From NCBI GenBank assembly GCA_964651395.1, contig CAZYXZ010000006.1, positions 1-63,585 of the forward strand: 63,585 nucleotides of DNA, in the 5' to 3' direction. Shown here one piece after another: positions 23,234 to 31,106 of the stretch. Position numbers and translations under genes: made by a program. Positions within the stretch are counted from its first letter, which is position 1, and every line of letters starts with the position of its first letter. Below the pieces are notes generated by a model, which searched no databases, had not been told where the DNA came from, and was given only the letters and a program-made list of their open reading frames with translations. Origin of the DNA: CAZYXZ01 sp964651395. Lineage in GTDB: Bacteria; Actinomycetota; Actinomycetes; BP-191.

Positions 23234-24024
23234 GAGGTGCTCCCACCGAGGAACGGCGCGATCTCCTTGATGTCGCCGGTGTCCTTGGCGGGCGGAGGCG
23301 ACGCGGTCACCGCCGTGCCGAAGTCGAAGAGCTCGACGGTCGCGTGCAGCGAGCCGCCGCCGTTCGGGATGGCGACGGTGAAGTCGAGCCGTCGCACCCG
23401 GCCGTCGTCGTCGAGCCAGACGCCGACCGGGAGCGTCGGTACGCCGAGCGAGGCCTTCAACGCCTCCAGCGCGGGCCTGTCCTGCGCCGTGGCTGCCTGG
23501 ACGGCGACCTCGACGGACACCGTCGCGGCGTAGTGCGTTGTCGGCGTGCCACGGATGGTCTCGGTGCCCTCGACCTTCGCGTCGGTCGCGCCGCGCAGGA
23601 CGTTGAGCTGCGTGCTCGGCTGGATGTTGCGCAGCTGGCGCAGCAACGAGCCGACGGATCCGGGGATGGCGGCCGCGCCCGCCGCGTCGACGCGGAACCA
23701 ACGCGGGAGGAGCGCGGACTTCACGTAGACCAGGTCCTCGGCGATGACCACCTCGCCGGCGCCGCCGAGCTGGCTCGGCAGGGTGATCGTGAAGTGGCCG
23801 AGGTCCTTGGCGAAGTCGAACTCGCCGTCGCCGGTCGTCTTGCCGGCGCTCGGCCCACCTGTGACGTCGGCGACGATCGACAGCTTGCTCGTGCCACCGG
23901 TGCGCGTCGCGGCCGCCGCATTGCGGATCTTGTCCGCACCCTCGGGCTTGATGACGTTGTCGCCGCCGTCACAGGCCCCCAGCAGCACCGCCGCAATGGC
24001 CAGCCCCACGCCGAGTCGTCTCAT
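23230..24024 (-). CDS. LppX/LprAFG-type lipoprotein, copy 1
   Basis: A 264-residue lipoprotein: MRRLGVGLAIAAVLLGACDG has a short signal peptide and lipobox LGAC. The mature part has the paired features of the next gene (EVVIAEDLVYVKS, PRWFRVDAAGA, THYAATVSVEVA, PVGVWLDDDGRVRRLDF, LFDFG near the end). Probable envelope lipid-binding or transport protein. It is the first gene of a two-gene operon with its paralogue and lies 68 bp downstream of the interrupted tRNA-Lys on the same strand. GAGAAT 6 nt before ATG is an imperfect leaderless -10. Confidence 0.88.
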   Translation of the reverse strand: MRRLGVGLAIAAVLLGACDGGDNVIKPEGADKIRNAAAATRTGGTSKLSIVADVTGGPSAGKTTGDGEFDFAKDLGHFTITLPSQLGGAGEVVIAEDLVYVKSALLPRWFRVDAAGAAAIPGSVGSLLRQLRNIQPSTQLNVLRGATDAKVEGTETIRGTPTTHYAATVSVEVAVQAATAQDRPALEALKASLGVPTLPVGVWLDDDGRVRRLDFTVAIPNGGGSLHATVELFDFGTAVTASPPPAKDTGDIKEIAPFLGGSTS

Positions 24025-24092
24025 CCCGCCATTCTCTGACGAGACGGCTCACGCGGTCTCGCCGATGCCGAAGATGGCGCGCGTGTTGACGG

Positions 24093-24387
24093 TGGGCCCC
24101 CCGGGACTCGAACCCGGAACCAACGGATTAACTTGCCACTACGCCTTTCGACGCCGCCCCGTTCGGGCGTTTGTGGTCTGGACTGTCCCTTCACCGTGGC
24201 GCGGTGCGCGCTTTAGGTGCCACCCGTCCAGTCTCTACACCTTCCGAGGTTTCCCTCGGCTTGGCTCGGGATCGCCATGCCAGTCGCCCGGCGAAGGGTT
24301 CCCCGACTTTGAGTGGTGTCATCCTGGCCGTTTCCGGCCAGGCGCTCCTATTGAAGTCCGCTGCTCTGCCAGTTGAGCTAGAGGCCC
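24093..24387 (-). tRNA. tRNA-Lys(UUU) interrupted by a group I intron
   Basis: The 5' half is 24387-24354 and the 3' half is 24131-24093. Joining them gives a 73-nt tRNA: acceptor GGGCCTC/GGGGCCC with one G-U, U8-A9, D stem GCTC/GAGC, anticodon stem GCGGA/TCCGT, loop CTTTTAA (anticodon UUU), T stem CCGGG/CCCGG with TTCGAGT loop, discriminator A. The CCA is not encoded (ACCG follows). The halves are separated by 222 nt lying between U34 and U35. The first ten bases overlap the end of the dienelactone hydrolase gene. Bacterial tRNA finders that disallow introns may miss or misname it. Confidence 0.93.
24132..24353 (-). other. Group I intron (IC3-like) in the tRNA-Lys anticodon loop
   Basis: A 222-nt insertion with the conserved group I core as I recall it from the Anabaena tRNA-Leu intron. 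In order on the minus strand: an 8-bp P2 with GAAA tetraloop (24342-24323), P3 ACACC/GGTGT, the P element TCAAAGTCGGGGAACCC, the Q element ATCCCGAGCCAAGCC, the R element TAGAGACTGGACGGG, a P8 stem, and the S element AAGGGACAGTCC (P7 partner). It ends in a terminal G at 24132. The 5' exon ends in U, as required for the U-G splice pair; P1 seems short (exon CUU with GAG). No reading frame for a homing endonuclease fits. It is expected to self-splice with guanosine. Confidence 0.9.
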
Positions 24388-25097
24388 TGACGAGCGGTGA
24401 GTCTATGGGTCAAGAGGTGCTCGGCGAACCAGTCGAGCGTGCGTTTCCACGCGTCCTTGGCGGCTAGCTCGTTGTAGGCCTTGGGGCGGGCGTCGCAGTG
24501 GAAGCCGTGGTCGGCGTCGGCGTACCGGACCACCTCGGTCTGGACCGACGCGGTCACCGCCGACGCGCGCAGCCGCTCGACCTCGGCGACGGAGATGCCC
24601 TGGTCGAGGTCGCCGTAGAGGCCGAGCCACGGCGCCTGCAGCTCCGGCGCGAGGTCGACCAGCGACGGGATCCCGAAGCGGCCTTCGCCCACCCCGCCGC
24701 CGTAGAAGGTGACCGCCGCGCCGACCGGCCGGCTGGCCGCGGCGAGGAACGTCACCGTCCCGCCCATGCAGAAGCCGACCACGCCGACCTTCCCGGCGGG
24801 GAACCCCTCGGCGGCCAGGACGGCGAGCGCGGAGTCCAGGTCCGCGAGCAGGTCGTCCCTCGTGAGCGCCCGCATGTGCGGCCAGATCGCCTCGAGGTTG
24901 TCGTAGCCGAGCGGCTCGTCGTCCGGGCCCTGGGTGCGGTGGAAGAAGTGAGGGGCGACCGCGCGGTAGCCCTCGGCGGCGAAGCGCCGGGTCACGTCCT
25001 GGATGTGGTCCGTGACGCCGAATGCCTCCTGGACCACGATCACCGCCGCCCGGGCCTCGCCGGCCGGGTGCGCGTCGTAAAGGGGCACCTGCGTCAT
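24378..25097 (-). CDS. Dienelactone hydrolase family protein
   Basis: A 239-residue alpha/beta hydrolase of the dienelactone hydrolase family, which opens lactones or esters with a cysteine nucleophile. The triad is visible: Cys in VGFCMGGTV (about 110), Asp in YGDLDQGIS (about 163), His in DADHGFHCD (about 197); Glu in VVQEAFGVT (about 24) is the family's partner of the Cys. ATG 25097 starts at the family N-terminus (TQVPLYDAHP); longer in-frame extension enters the tRNA promoter region. Its TAG stop is U8-A9-G10 of the tRNA-Lys gene, so the last three codons lie inside the tRNA. The substrate is unknown. Confidence 0.92.
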   Translation of the reverse strand: MTQVPLYDAHPAGEARAAVIVVQEAFGVTDHIQDVTRRFAAEGYRAVAPHFFHRTQGPDDEPLGYDNLEAIWPHMRALTRDDLLADLDSALAVLAAEGFPAGKVGVVGFCMGGTVTFLAAASRPVGAAVTFYGGGVGEGRFGIPSLVDLAPELQAPWLGLYGDLDQGISVAEVERLRASAVTASVQTEVVRYADADHGFHCDARPKAYNELAAKDAWKRTLDWFAEHLLTHRLTARQGL

Positions 25098-25116
25098 GGC
25101 TGGGCATTCTGCCGGG

Positions 25117-25147
25117 TTGTGACGCTCGCCGGGGGCTCGCGTATGCT
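25117..25147 (+). promoter_or_regulatory. Promoter of the tRNA-Glu-Asp-Phe cluster
   Basis: TTGTGA (25117-25122) and TATGCT (25142-25147), 19 nt apart, precede tRNA-Glu by about 60 bp. It is divergent from the dienelactone hydrolase gene. Confidence 0.5.
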
Positions 25148-25208
25148 TCCCCGGTTCCCGACGGCAAGTGGATGGGGTCGTCGTACGCCGGTCCGACCGT
25201 CGTCTGCC

Positions 25209-25281
25209 GCCCCCATCGTCTAGCGGCCTAGGACACCGCCCTTTCAAGGCGGCAGCACGGGTTCGAATCCCGTTGGGGGCA
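25209..25281 (+). tRNA. tRNA-Glu(UUC)
   Basis: A 73-nt cloverleaf: acceptor GCCCCCA/TGGGGGC, anticodon loop CTTTCAA (anticodon TTC), T loop TTCGAAT between CGGG/CCCG stems, discriminator A. CCA is not fully encoded. Confidence 0.96.
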
Positions 25282-25304
25282 CACAGCACGGAAGCAACAA
25301 CGTT

Positions 25305-25379
25305 GGTCCCGTAGTGCAGTCTGGAGTGCACGCCGCCCTGTCAAGGCGGAGGTCGCGGGTTCAAATCCCGTCGGGACCG
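25305..25379 (+). tRNA. tRNA-Asp(GUC)
   Basis: A 75-nt cloverleaf: acceptor GGTCCCG/CGGGACC, anticodon loop CTGTCAA (anticodon GTC), T loop TTCAAAT, discriminator G. It lies 23 bp after tRNA-Glu and is probably cotranscribed with it. Confidence 0.96.
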
Positions 25380-25403
25380 CTGACATGCCGCAAGGCATGG
25401 CAA

Positions 25404-25480
25404 GGGCAGGTAGCTCAGTCGGTACGAGCGCGCGCCTGAAAAGCGTGAGGTCGGCGGTTCGACCCCGCCCCTGCCCACCA
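25404..25480 (+). tRNA. tRNA-Phe(GAA), CCA encoded
   Basis: Acceptor GGGCAGG/CCTGCCC, anticodon loop CTGAAAA (anticodon GAA), T arm GGCGG/CCGCC with loop TTCGACC, discriminator A, and the CCA end is encoded (25478-25480), unlike the three other tRNAs here. A small hairpin CATGCC-GCAA-GGCATG (25384-25399) lies in the spacer before it. Confidence 0.96.
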
Positions 25481-25502
25481 CCATGACCATCGCGGGAGCC
25501 GG

Positions 25503-26585
25503 ATGACTGCGGATGCGCCGCTGCGGGTGCTCAACGTCGTCCTCGCGGCGCCGCAGATCGGCGGGCTCGAGCTGAGCTTCGCGCGCATCCGGCCGGCACT
25601 CGAGCAGGCCGGGATCGCCTCGAGCGCGCTCGTCATCGGAAGCGACCCGGGGAGCGCGACCGTCCTGGCGGAGTACCTGCCGGTCACGCAGACCGAGGAC
25701 GCCGCGACGGTCGATTCCGCCCTCCGCGCCGCGGACGTCATCCACGTGCACGGCGCCGACTGCACGACCTGGGCGCACGACGTGCCGCGACGCGCGCGAC
25801 GGATGAACCGACCCGTCGTCTTCACGATCCACCTGCCCAGCTACCCCCCGGTCGGTGCCTGGTCGCCGGGCCGCGTCCGCGTCAGCGCCAAACTGCTGCT
25901 CGACGGCATCTACCTGCGGCGCAACACCGATCGGGTCCTCGCTCCGTCGACCGCCGCCGCGACGACGGCCAACCGCCGCTTCGGCCCGTGGCTCGGGGCA
26001 CAGCGCTTCCTCCACGGCGTCCCGGACCACGGCGCGACGGCCGTCCCCGGCGGGCCACTGCGCCTGGCCTTCGTCGGACGGCTCGACCAGCACAAGCAGC
26101 CACTCGTCTTCGTCGAGTCGGTTGCGCTCGCGGTGGCCGACGGCGTCGACGTGTACGCCGAGATGGCCGGTGACGGCTCACTGGCTGACGACGTACGAGA
26201 CCTGGTGTCGTCACGTGGCCTCGAGGACCGCGTCACCTTGCTCGGCCGCATCCCGCACCCGGACGAGCTGCTCCGCCGCTCTCACGTGCTGGTGTTCACC
26301 TCCGACGCCGAGGGCTGCCCGGTGAGCGCGATCGAGGCGGCGGCGGTCGGCCGCGGCACGGTCTGCCGCACCGGCATCGAGGGCATCACCGAGATGTGGG
26401 GGGACGGTGCCGTGCTCGTGTCACCCTTGGCCGGCGCGCGGGAGTTCGCCTCGACGTACGCCGACCTCGCAGCCGATCTCAGCCGCGCCGAACGCATGGG
26501 GGCAGCCGCCCGCCGGCTCTTCGAGCGGGAATTCGACGGCCGCATGGCGGCCGTCCGGTGGGCGGAGCTCTACCGGTCCGTGTGA
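25503..26585 (+). CDS. GT4-family glycosyltransferase
   Basis: A 360-residue GT-B glycosyltransferase: LRVLNVVLAAPQIGGLELSF at the N-terminus, VIHVHGADCTTW near 80, the linker LRLAFVGRLDQHKQPLVFVE near 185, and the donor motif TSDAEGCPVSAIEAAAVGRG near 269, with the two glutamates of GT4. It lies only 22 bp after tRNA-Phe on the same strand, so it may be read through from the tRNA promoter; GGGAG precedes ATG. It is separate from the left-hand glycan locus, and its acceptor cannot be predicted. Confidence 0.9.
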   Translation: MTADAPLRVLNVVLAAPQIGGLELSFARIRPALEQAGIASSALVIGSDPGSATVLAEYLPVTQTEDAATVDSALRAADVIHVHGADCTTWAHDVPRRARRMNRPVVFTIHLPSYPPVGAWSPGRVRVSAKLLLDGIYLRRNTDRVLAPSTAAATTANRRFGPWLGAQRFLHGVPDHGATAVPGGPLRLAFVGRLDQHKQPLVFVESVALAVADGVDVYAEMAGDGSLADDVRDLVSSRGLEDRVTLLGRIPHPDELLRRSHVLVFTSDAEGCPVSAIEAAAVGRGTVCRTGIEGITEMWGDGAVLVSPLAGAREFASTYADLAADLSRAERMGAAARRLFEREFDGRMAAVRWAELYRSV

Positions 26586-26589
26586 GCCG

Positions 26590-29500
26590 CTACCGGCGCT
26601 GCGCGGCCGGCAGCACGACCGGCAGGTCGCCCGACACTCCCCACGCGACCGTGCTGATGTTGCGGACGTACCAGTGGCCGTTGCCGGGCCGGTAGACCGC
26701 GACATCGGTGACGCCGTCGCCGTTGTAGTCCCCCGGCTGCGGGATGTCGCCGTCCTGGCCCCAGGACATCTCGCCGCCACCGGGACCGCGCACGTACCAG
26801 ACACCGTTGGACGGTCGGAACACCGCGACGTCGGAGTCGCCGTCGCCGTCGTAGTCGGCGGGCACCGGGTAGTCCCCGTTCAGGCCCCAGTTCACGCCGG
26901 CGTCGCCGGTCTGGCCGAGGATGTACCAGAAGCCGTTCACGGGCCGGTACAGCGCGATGTCGTCGTCGCCGTCACCGTCGTAGTCGGCGGGCACTGGGAT
27001 GTCGCCGCTCTGCCCCCAGCGGACCGGTGACCCGGTGAGGAAGTACCACTGCCCGGTGGACGGCCGGTACACGGCCGGCTCCGCCTTCAGGTCGCCGTTG
27101 TAGTCGGCCGGTGCCGGGATGTCGCCGGGCAGCCCGAGGGTGTACGTCGCACCGCCCCGTACCGTCCACGTCCCCGCGGTGAGCAGCGACGCCGGACGGT
27201 ACGTCGCGTAGTCGACCCTGCCGTCACCGTCGTAGTCCGCGGGCACGGGCACGTCACCGCTGTTGCCGAAGACGAAGGACGTGCCGTTGCGGGTGAGCCA
27301 CTGACGGCTGCTCGGGCGGAAGACGAGGTGTTCGGTGATGCCGTCACCGCTGAAGTCACCTGGCGTGGCCAGCAACGGCCTCACGGTGACCGTCACCGTG
27401 CCGGTGCCGGTGGACTCGCCGTCGGAGAGGTCGTAGCCGAAGGTGTCCGTCCCGGAGAAGCCGGGCGCGGGCACGTACCGCACGCCGCTGCCGACCACCG
27501 TCGTCGTCCCGTGCGCCGGTGCCGCGACCGCGCTGATGGTCAGGGCGTCGCCGTCACCGTCGGAGTCGTTGGCCATGACGGGGATCACGACGGGCACGTT
27601 GCGCTTCGTGCTGGCCACGTCGGCGACCGCGACGGGCGCCGAGGTGTTGGGGCCGGAGGCGCAGCCGAGCGCGGCGATGCCCGTGAGGCGGACGTCGTCG
27701 ACCCACCAGCCCGGTACGCCGAACCCGGGCACGATGTCGTCGGTGCCGAGCCGCCAACGCAGGCGGACGAGCTGGTTGGCCAGCGCACCGAGCTTGACGA
27801 CCACCTCCGTGTCGGCGTCGATGAACGAGTTGCTCGTCCACGCCGCGCGCCCGCGCAGGGGCGCCGTGCTGGTCGCGTCGATGACGCCCGTGTAGGGACC
27901 GGCCGCGAAGGTGCCGCCGGCCTCGAGGACGTCACGCCAGCTCAGGCCGTTGTCCGTGCTCACCTCGAGCACGCCGCCGTCGAAGGCGTTCTCGAACGCG
28001 TAGCGGTGCCAGAAGGTCAGCTCCGTAGCGGCGGTGGCCCGGAACGCCGGCGAGATCAGCCGGTCGTCCTTGATCTCCGCGGACTCGGCGGAACTGTGGA
28101 ACGCGTAGGTGCCTGTGTGCGTGAGCGCGTCCGGTCGGACCGCCCAGGCGGGCGAGTTGGCGCCCTGCGCCAGCTGCGTGCTCCAGCCCGCCGGCAGCGT
28201 CCCCGCGGCCAATGGCTGGTCGTACGTCGACGCACACGTCGCGTTCACGACGACGACGGAGCCGACCACGGAATGCGCTCCGTCGGTCACGGTGTAGGTG
28301 AACGTGTCGGAGCCCCACCCGGTGGTCGGCGTGTAGGCCACCTTGCCACCGACGATCGAGGTGGTCCCTCGGGCGCCCTGGGTCACGCCCGTGAGTACCA
28401 GCGGGTCGTTGTTCTCGTCAGTGTCGTTGAACAGGACGTCCACCTGGCCCCCGCCCGACGGGAGCGCCACGGTGTCCGCCACCGCCGTGGGCGGGCGCGG
28501 GCCGGGAAGGATCGTGACCGTGACCGTCCCTACGTCGGTGTTGGCGCTCGGGTCGGTGACGACGTAGGTGAAGGTGTCGACACCCGTGGCGCCGGTGTTC
28601 GGGATGTAGCGCGCCTTGCCGTCGACCGTCATGTTCGTCGTGCCGAGTGCGCCGTTCGTGACGGACAGCAGGCTCAGCGGCTCGCTGTCGGGGTCGGTGT
28701 CGTTGGCCACGACGTCGGCCGTGAGCTCGACGTTCTCCGTCGTCGTCACGCTGTCATCGACCGCGACGGGCAGCCCGGTGGACGTGAGCTGCTCCTGGCC
28801 GATGCTGTAGTCGCACTGGCCGACCGCCGAGTCGGCGTCGGGGACGACGGCCACGGCGTCCTTGCGGGTGGTGAGGGAGAAACCGTTGAGCAACGTCCCG
28901 GCCGCCACGGTCGCGGGGTCCGGTTCCAGCCTCGTCGCGAGCTCGGTGTTGTAGGTGGCCAGCGGCAGGACAGCGGTGATCTCGTCCGTCGCCTCGTTGA
29001 ACGAACCGGTCACGTCGAACCACCGCGTGCCGCGCGCCCCGTTGTCGGCGTCGGCCAGGAAGAAGACCTCACCCGAGAGGTCGGTGCGGCTGATGTCGAG
29101 GTAGTGCTGCTGGGTGCCGTTCCGGAAGAACAGCTCGTAGATCTCGCCCTGCGAGCCGTTCGGGTGCGTCGCCGTGAGGTCCTTCACCTTGATGTGGAAG
29201 GTCACCGTGTTGGCGCCCGCCTCGTAGGTGAGGAACGTCTTGGTGACGTCGAGGTTCGGTTCCGACGGCGCCGGGGTGCCGGTGCCCAGGATCTGGTTCG
29301 CGTCGTCCTCCGGGTCGAGGATGACCGGACTCTGGTTCGTGCAGACGAGCCCACCGCCGTCGAAGGGCGTGAACGCCGTGAGCGTCGACGCCCCGGGCTC
29401 GCGGTCCATGGTCACGATCTCGAGCGCGCCGCCGTCCGGGTTGCCCCGCGGGAGCGCGTCGACGATGTGGTCGATGGGTCCGGCCGCGTTGGCCGGGATG

Positions 29501-30564
29501 TTCGTGTAGTGACCCGGGGTGCGCATCGCGTTCCATGTGAACGGCTTCGCGGGGCTGCCCATGTCACAGGGGGTGAGTGTCGCGTTGCGGTCGAACTCGG
29601 TGAGCCGCCACCGGTCGCCCTTCCAGCCGCCGGAGTTGTGCATCACCGACACGTCCATGTCGGGGCCGGACGTGGGTGAGTCGCACATCGCGTCCGCCGG
29701 CAGCTCCGCCTGGCCGACCGGGTAGAGGTCGGGGGCGTTGAGTGCGTAGTGGCTCATCTCGTGCGTGGAGATGTAGCCCATGTGCAGGTCGTCCGCCCAC
29801 TCGATGACCAGCTGACCGATCCGCCCGACGTAGAAGGAGATGCAGGGACTCCCGATGGCGAAGCCGGAGTACGTGTGGCTGTCGAAGGGCTGGCTCGTCT
29901 GCACGATCACGTCGGCGAGGTTCGGGCCGACCCCCGTGTGCTGCGGACCGCACGCGTTGAGCGCGATGCTCGGCGTGTTGGGGATGTTCGCGGCGTAGTC
30001 GAGGTTGGTGTCGGTGACCAGCACCTTGCCGAGCCGGATGTACTTGTCCGAGGCGTCGTAGAGCCGCTCGGCGAAGATGCTCATGCCCTGCGCGATGTCG
30101 GCGATCGCCAGGTCATGAGGGATCTCCGGCGGAAGGGACTGGCTGTCGAGCTGGACCAGCAGGTTGATCGTGTAGACGCCGTTCTGGAAGTTGTTCCAGG
30201 CGTTCTCGGCCTTGAAGCTGCGGATCTCGGACAGGTCGCCGGTGTTGAGGTCCTCCACCCGCCAGTAGACGGTCGAGTGCAGCGCCAGCCCGTCAGCGAC
30301 GGCCATCTGGCTCGTGTCGTCGACGCCCGGCAGCGGGGCAGTCTGCTTGTCCAGGTTGTCGGGGTCGGTCCCGTAGTGGACGAGACCCGCGACCGGATGG
30401 GCGGCGCTCCACGCGAAGACCCCGCGGAACCCGGTCTTGGTCGCGAAGCCCTCCAGGCGCGTGAACACCGGGTCGGCCGCGGAGGCGGAGCCGGTGGCCA
30501 GCGGACTGAGCAGCAGCCCGGGCAGCAGGACGGACGCAAGCAGCATGGAAAAGCGGCGGCGCAT
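26590..30564 (-). CDS. Large secreted zincin-like protein with Ig/cadherin-type modules and C-terminal FG-GAP/VCBS repeats
   Basis: A 1324-residue exported protein with a signal peptide ending near GSASA (residue 29). An N-terminal region of about 350 residues contains the zinc-site pattern GYISTHEMSHYALNAPDLY (HEXXH, near residue 266), suggesting a metallopeptidase fold, though the third ligand is not obvious. Then follow two Ig/cadherin-type bacterial repeats (VAVDDSVTTTENVELTADVV; TAVADTVALPSGGGQVDVLF), a MAM/jelly-roll-like domain (about 830-1000), a third cadherin-type repeat, and six C-terminal repeats of about 42 residues with DYDGDG calcium-binding loops. Probably a cell-surface or secreted adhesin-protease. 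It ends 4 bp from the convergent GT4 gene. Confidence 0.85.
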   Translation of the reverse strand: MRRRFSMLLASVLLPGLLLSPLATGSASAADPVFTRLEGFATKTGFRGVFAWSAAHPVAGLVHYGTDPDNLDKQTAPLPGVDDTSQMAVADGLALHSTVYWRVEDLNTGDLSEIRSFKAENAWNNFQNGVYTINLLVQLDSQSLPPEIPHDLAIADIAQGMSIFAERLYDASDKYIRLGKVLVTDTNLDYAANIPNTPSIALNACGPQHTGVGPNLADVIVQTSQPFDSHTYSGFAIGSPCISFYVGRIGQLVIEWADDLHMGYISTHEMSHYALNAPDLYPVGQAELPADAMCDSPTSGPDMDVSVMHNSGGWKGDRWRLTEFDRNATLTPCDMGSPAKPFTWNAMRTPGHYTNIPANAAGPIDHIVDALPRGNPDGGALEIVTMDREPGASTLTAFTPFDGGGLVCTNQSPVILDPEDDANQILGTGTPAPSEPNLDVTKTFLTYEAGANTVTFHIKVKDLTATHPNGSQGEIYELFFRNGTQQHYLDISRTDLSGEVFFLADADNGARGTRWFDVTGSFNEATDEITAVLPLATYNTELATRLEPDPATVAAGTLLNGFSLTTRKDAVAVVPDADSAVGQCDYSIGQEQLTSTGLPVAVDDSVTTTENVELTADVVANDTDPDSEPLSLLSVTNGALGTTNMTVDGKARYIPNTGATGVDTFTYVVTDPSANTDVGTVTVTILPGPRPPTAVADTVALPSGGGQVDVLFNDTDENNDPLVLTGVTQGARGTTSIVGGKVAYTPTTGWGSDTFTYTVTDGAHSVVGSVVVVNATCASTYDQPLAAGTLPAGWSTQLAQGANSPAWAVRPDALTHTGTYAFHSSAESAEIKDDRLISPAFRATAATELTFWHRYAFENAFDGGVLEVSTDNGLSWRDVLEAGGTFAAGPYTGVIDATSTAPLRGRAAWTSNSFIDADTEVVVKLGALANQLVRLRWRLGTDDIVPGFGVPGWWVDDVRLTGIAALGCASGPNTSAPVAVADVASTKRNVPVVIPVMANDSDGDGDALTISAVAAPAHGTTTVVGSGVRYVPAPGFSGTDTFGYDLSDGESTGTGTVTVTVRPLLATPGDFSGDGITEHLVFRPSSRQWLTRNGTSFVFGNSGDVPVPADYDGDGRVDYATYRPASLLTAGTWTVRGGATYTLGLPGDIPAPADYNGDLKAEPAVYRPSTGQWYFLTGSPVRWGQSGDIPVPADYDGDGDDDIALYRPVNGFWYILGQTGDAGVNWGLNGDYPVPADYDGDGDSDVAVFRPSNGVWYVRGPGGGEMSWGQDGDIPQPGDYNGDGVTDVAVYRPGNGHWYVRNISTVAWGVSGDLPVVLPAAQRR
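26600..27362 (-). repeat. Six tandem about 125-bp repeats encoding FG-GAP/VCBS-like units
   Basis: Each unit carries a DYDGDG or DYNGDG calcium loop, then a YRP or FRP, then W(Y/T)-V, then GD(I/V/Y)P(V/A)PA. The first unit is GDFSGDGITEHLVFRP and the last ends SGDLPVVLPA. They probably form a beta-propeller-like or solenoid surface domain. Confidence 0.85.
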
Positions 30565-30685
30565 GGGACCCCCGAGAAGGCTGCGGGGGGCTCTGGGCGT
30601 CCCCCCGGCAGGCGGCGCGAAGTATGACAGTTAAGCGGCCTTACGGCTAGCCACTGACACACAGCGAGCGCCACCCGGAAGCCGG

Positions 30686-30691
30686 TACCTT
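30686..30691 (+). promoter_or_regulatory. Leaderless -10 box of the 135-residue protein gene
   Basis: TACCTT is followed by 7 nt and ATG 30699. There is no Shine-Dalgarno. Confidence 0.5.
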
Positions 30692-30698
30692 CCCGGGC

Positions 30699-31106
30699 AT
30701 GACCCTCCGGGCGCAGCTCAGCGAGCTGGGCGAGCTGGTCGTCGGCCAGCGCTGGGCCGACCTCGGGCAGCGGATGTCCCCCTGGCTGTCCGGCCGGCAA
30801 GACGCCCGCGACGAGCTCGCCACCTTCATCGACGAGATGCGCGCCGAATGGGACCTGCCCGACGACGCCTGGCCGTCGGCCGCGGACATCGACACGAACC
30901 CGCTGGGCCCCGACGAGCTACGCGGCTTCTATCCCGACAAGCTCGATCCCGACATCGACGACGACAACTTCCTCGGCTACGGCTGCCTCCAGCTGCTCGC
31001 CTCGGAGGACGAGCCGCACGACGCCTACGCCGACGTCTGGGTCGCGCTCTACACGCGGGACGGAGCCTCGGTCGTCGGCCTCTGGCACGTCGACTACCCC
31101 GACTAG
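30699..31106 (+). CDS. Conserved-looking soluble protein of unknown function
   Basis: A 135-residue acidic protein. The N-terminal half is helical (MTLRAQLSELGELVVGQRWA, DARDELATFIDEMRAEW), the rest contains many aspartates (DLPDDAWPSAADIDTNPLG, LDPDIDDDNFLGYG) and ends with a strand-rich segment YADVWVALYTRDGASVVGLW. No signal peptide or membrane span. I do not recognise the family. The leaderless start and coding-like composition support it as real. It overlaps the convergent secreted protein gene by 3 bp at the stops. Confidence 0.7.
   Translation: MTLRAQLSELGELVVGQRWADLGQRMSPWLSGRQDARDELATFIDEMRAEWDLPDDAWPSAADIDTNPLGPDELRGFYPDKLDPDIDDDNFLGYGCLQLLASEDEPHDAYADVWVALYTRDGASVVGLWHVDYPD

Noticed and set aside
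24171..24467. Short frame crossing the tRNA-Lys intron as a possible homing endonuclease
   Set aside because: It is on the opposite strand from the intron, has no LAGLIDADG or GIY-YIG motif, and the 222-nt intron is fully used by the ribozyme core.
25384..25399. Hairpin CATGCC-GCAA-GGCATG before tRNA-Phe as a terminator
   Set aside because: Only six base pairs and no T run; more likely a processing spacer in a tRNA precursor.
25209..25480. Integrated element attachment site in the tRNA cluster
   Set aside because: No integrase gene, no repeated tRNA 3' end nearby, and the flanking genes look like ordinary chromosome.
27328..29679. 783-codon frame on the plus strand opposite the large secreted protein
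   Set aside because: Mirror of the repetitive minus-strand gene, whose signal peptide and domain motifs are unambiguous.
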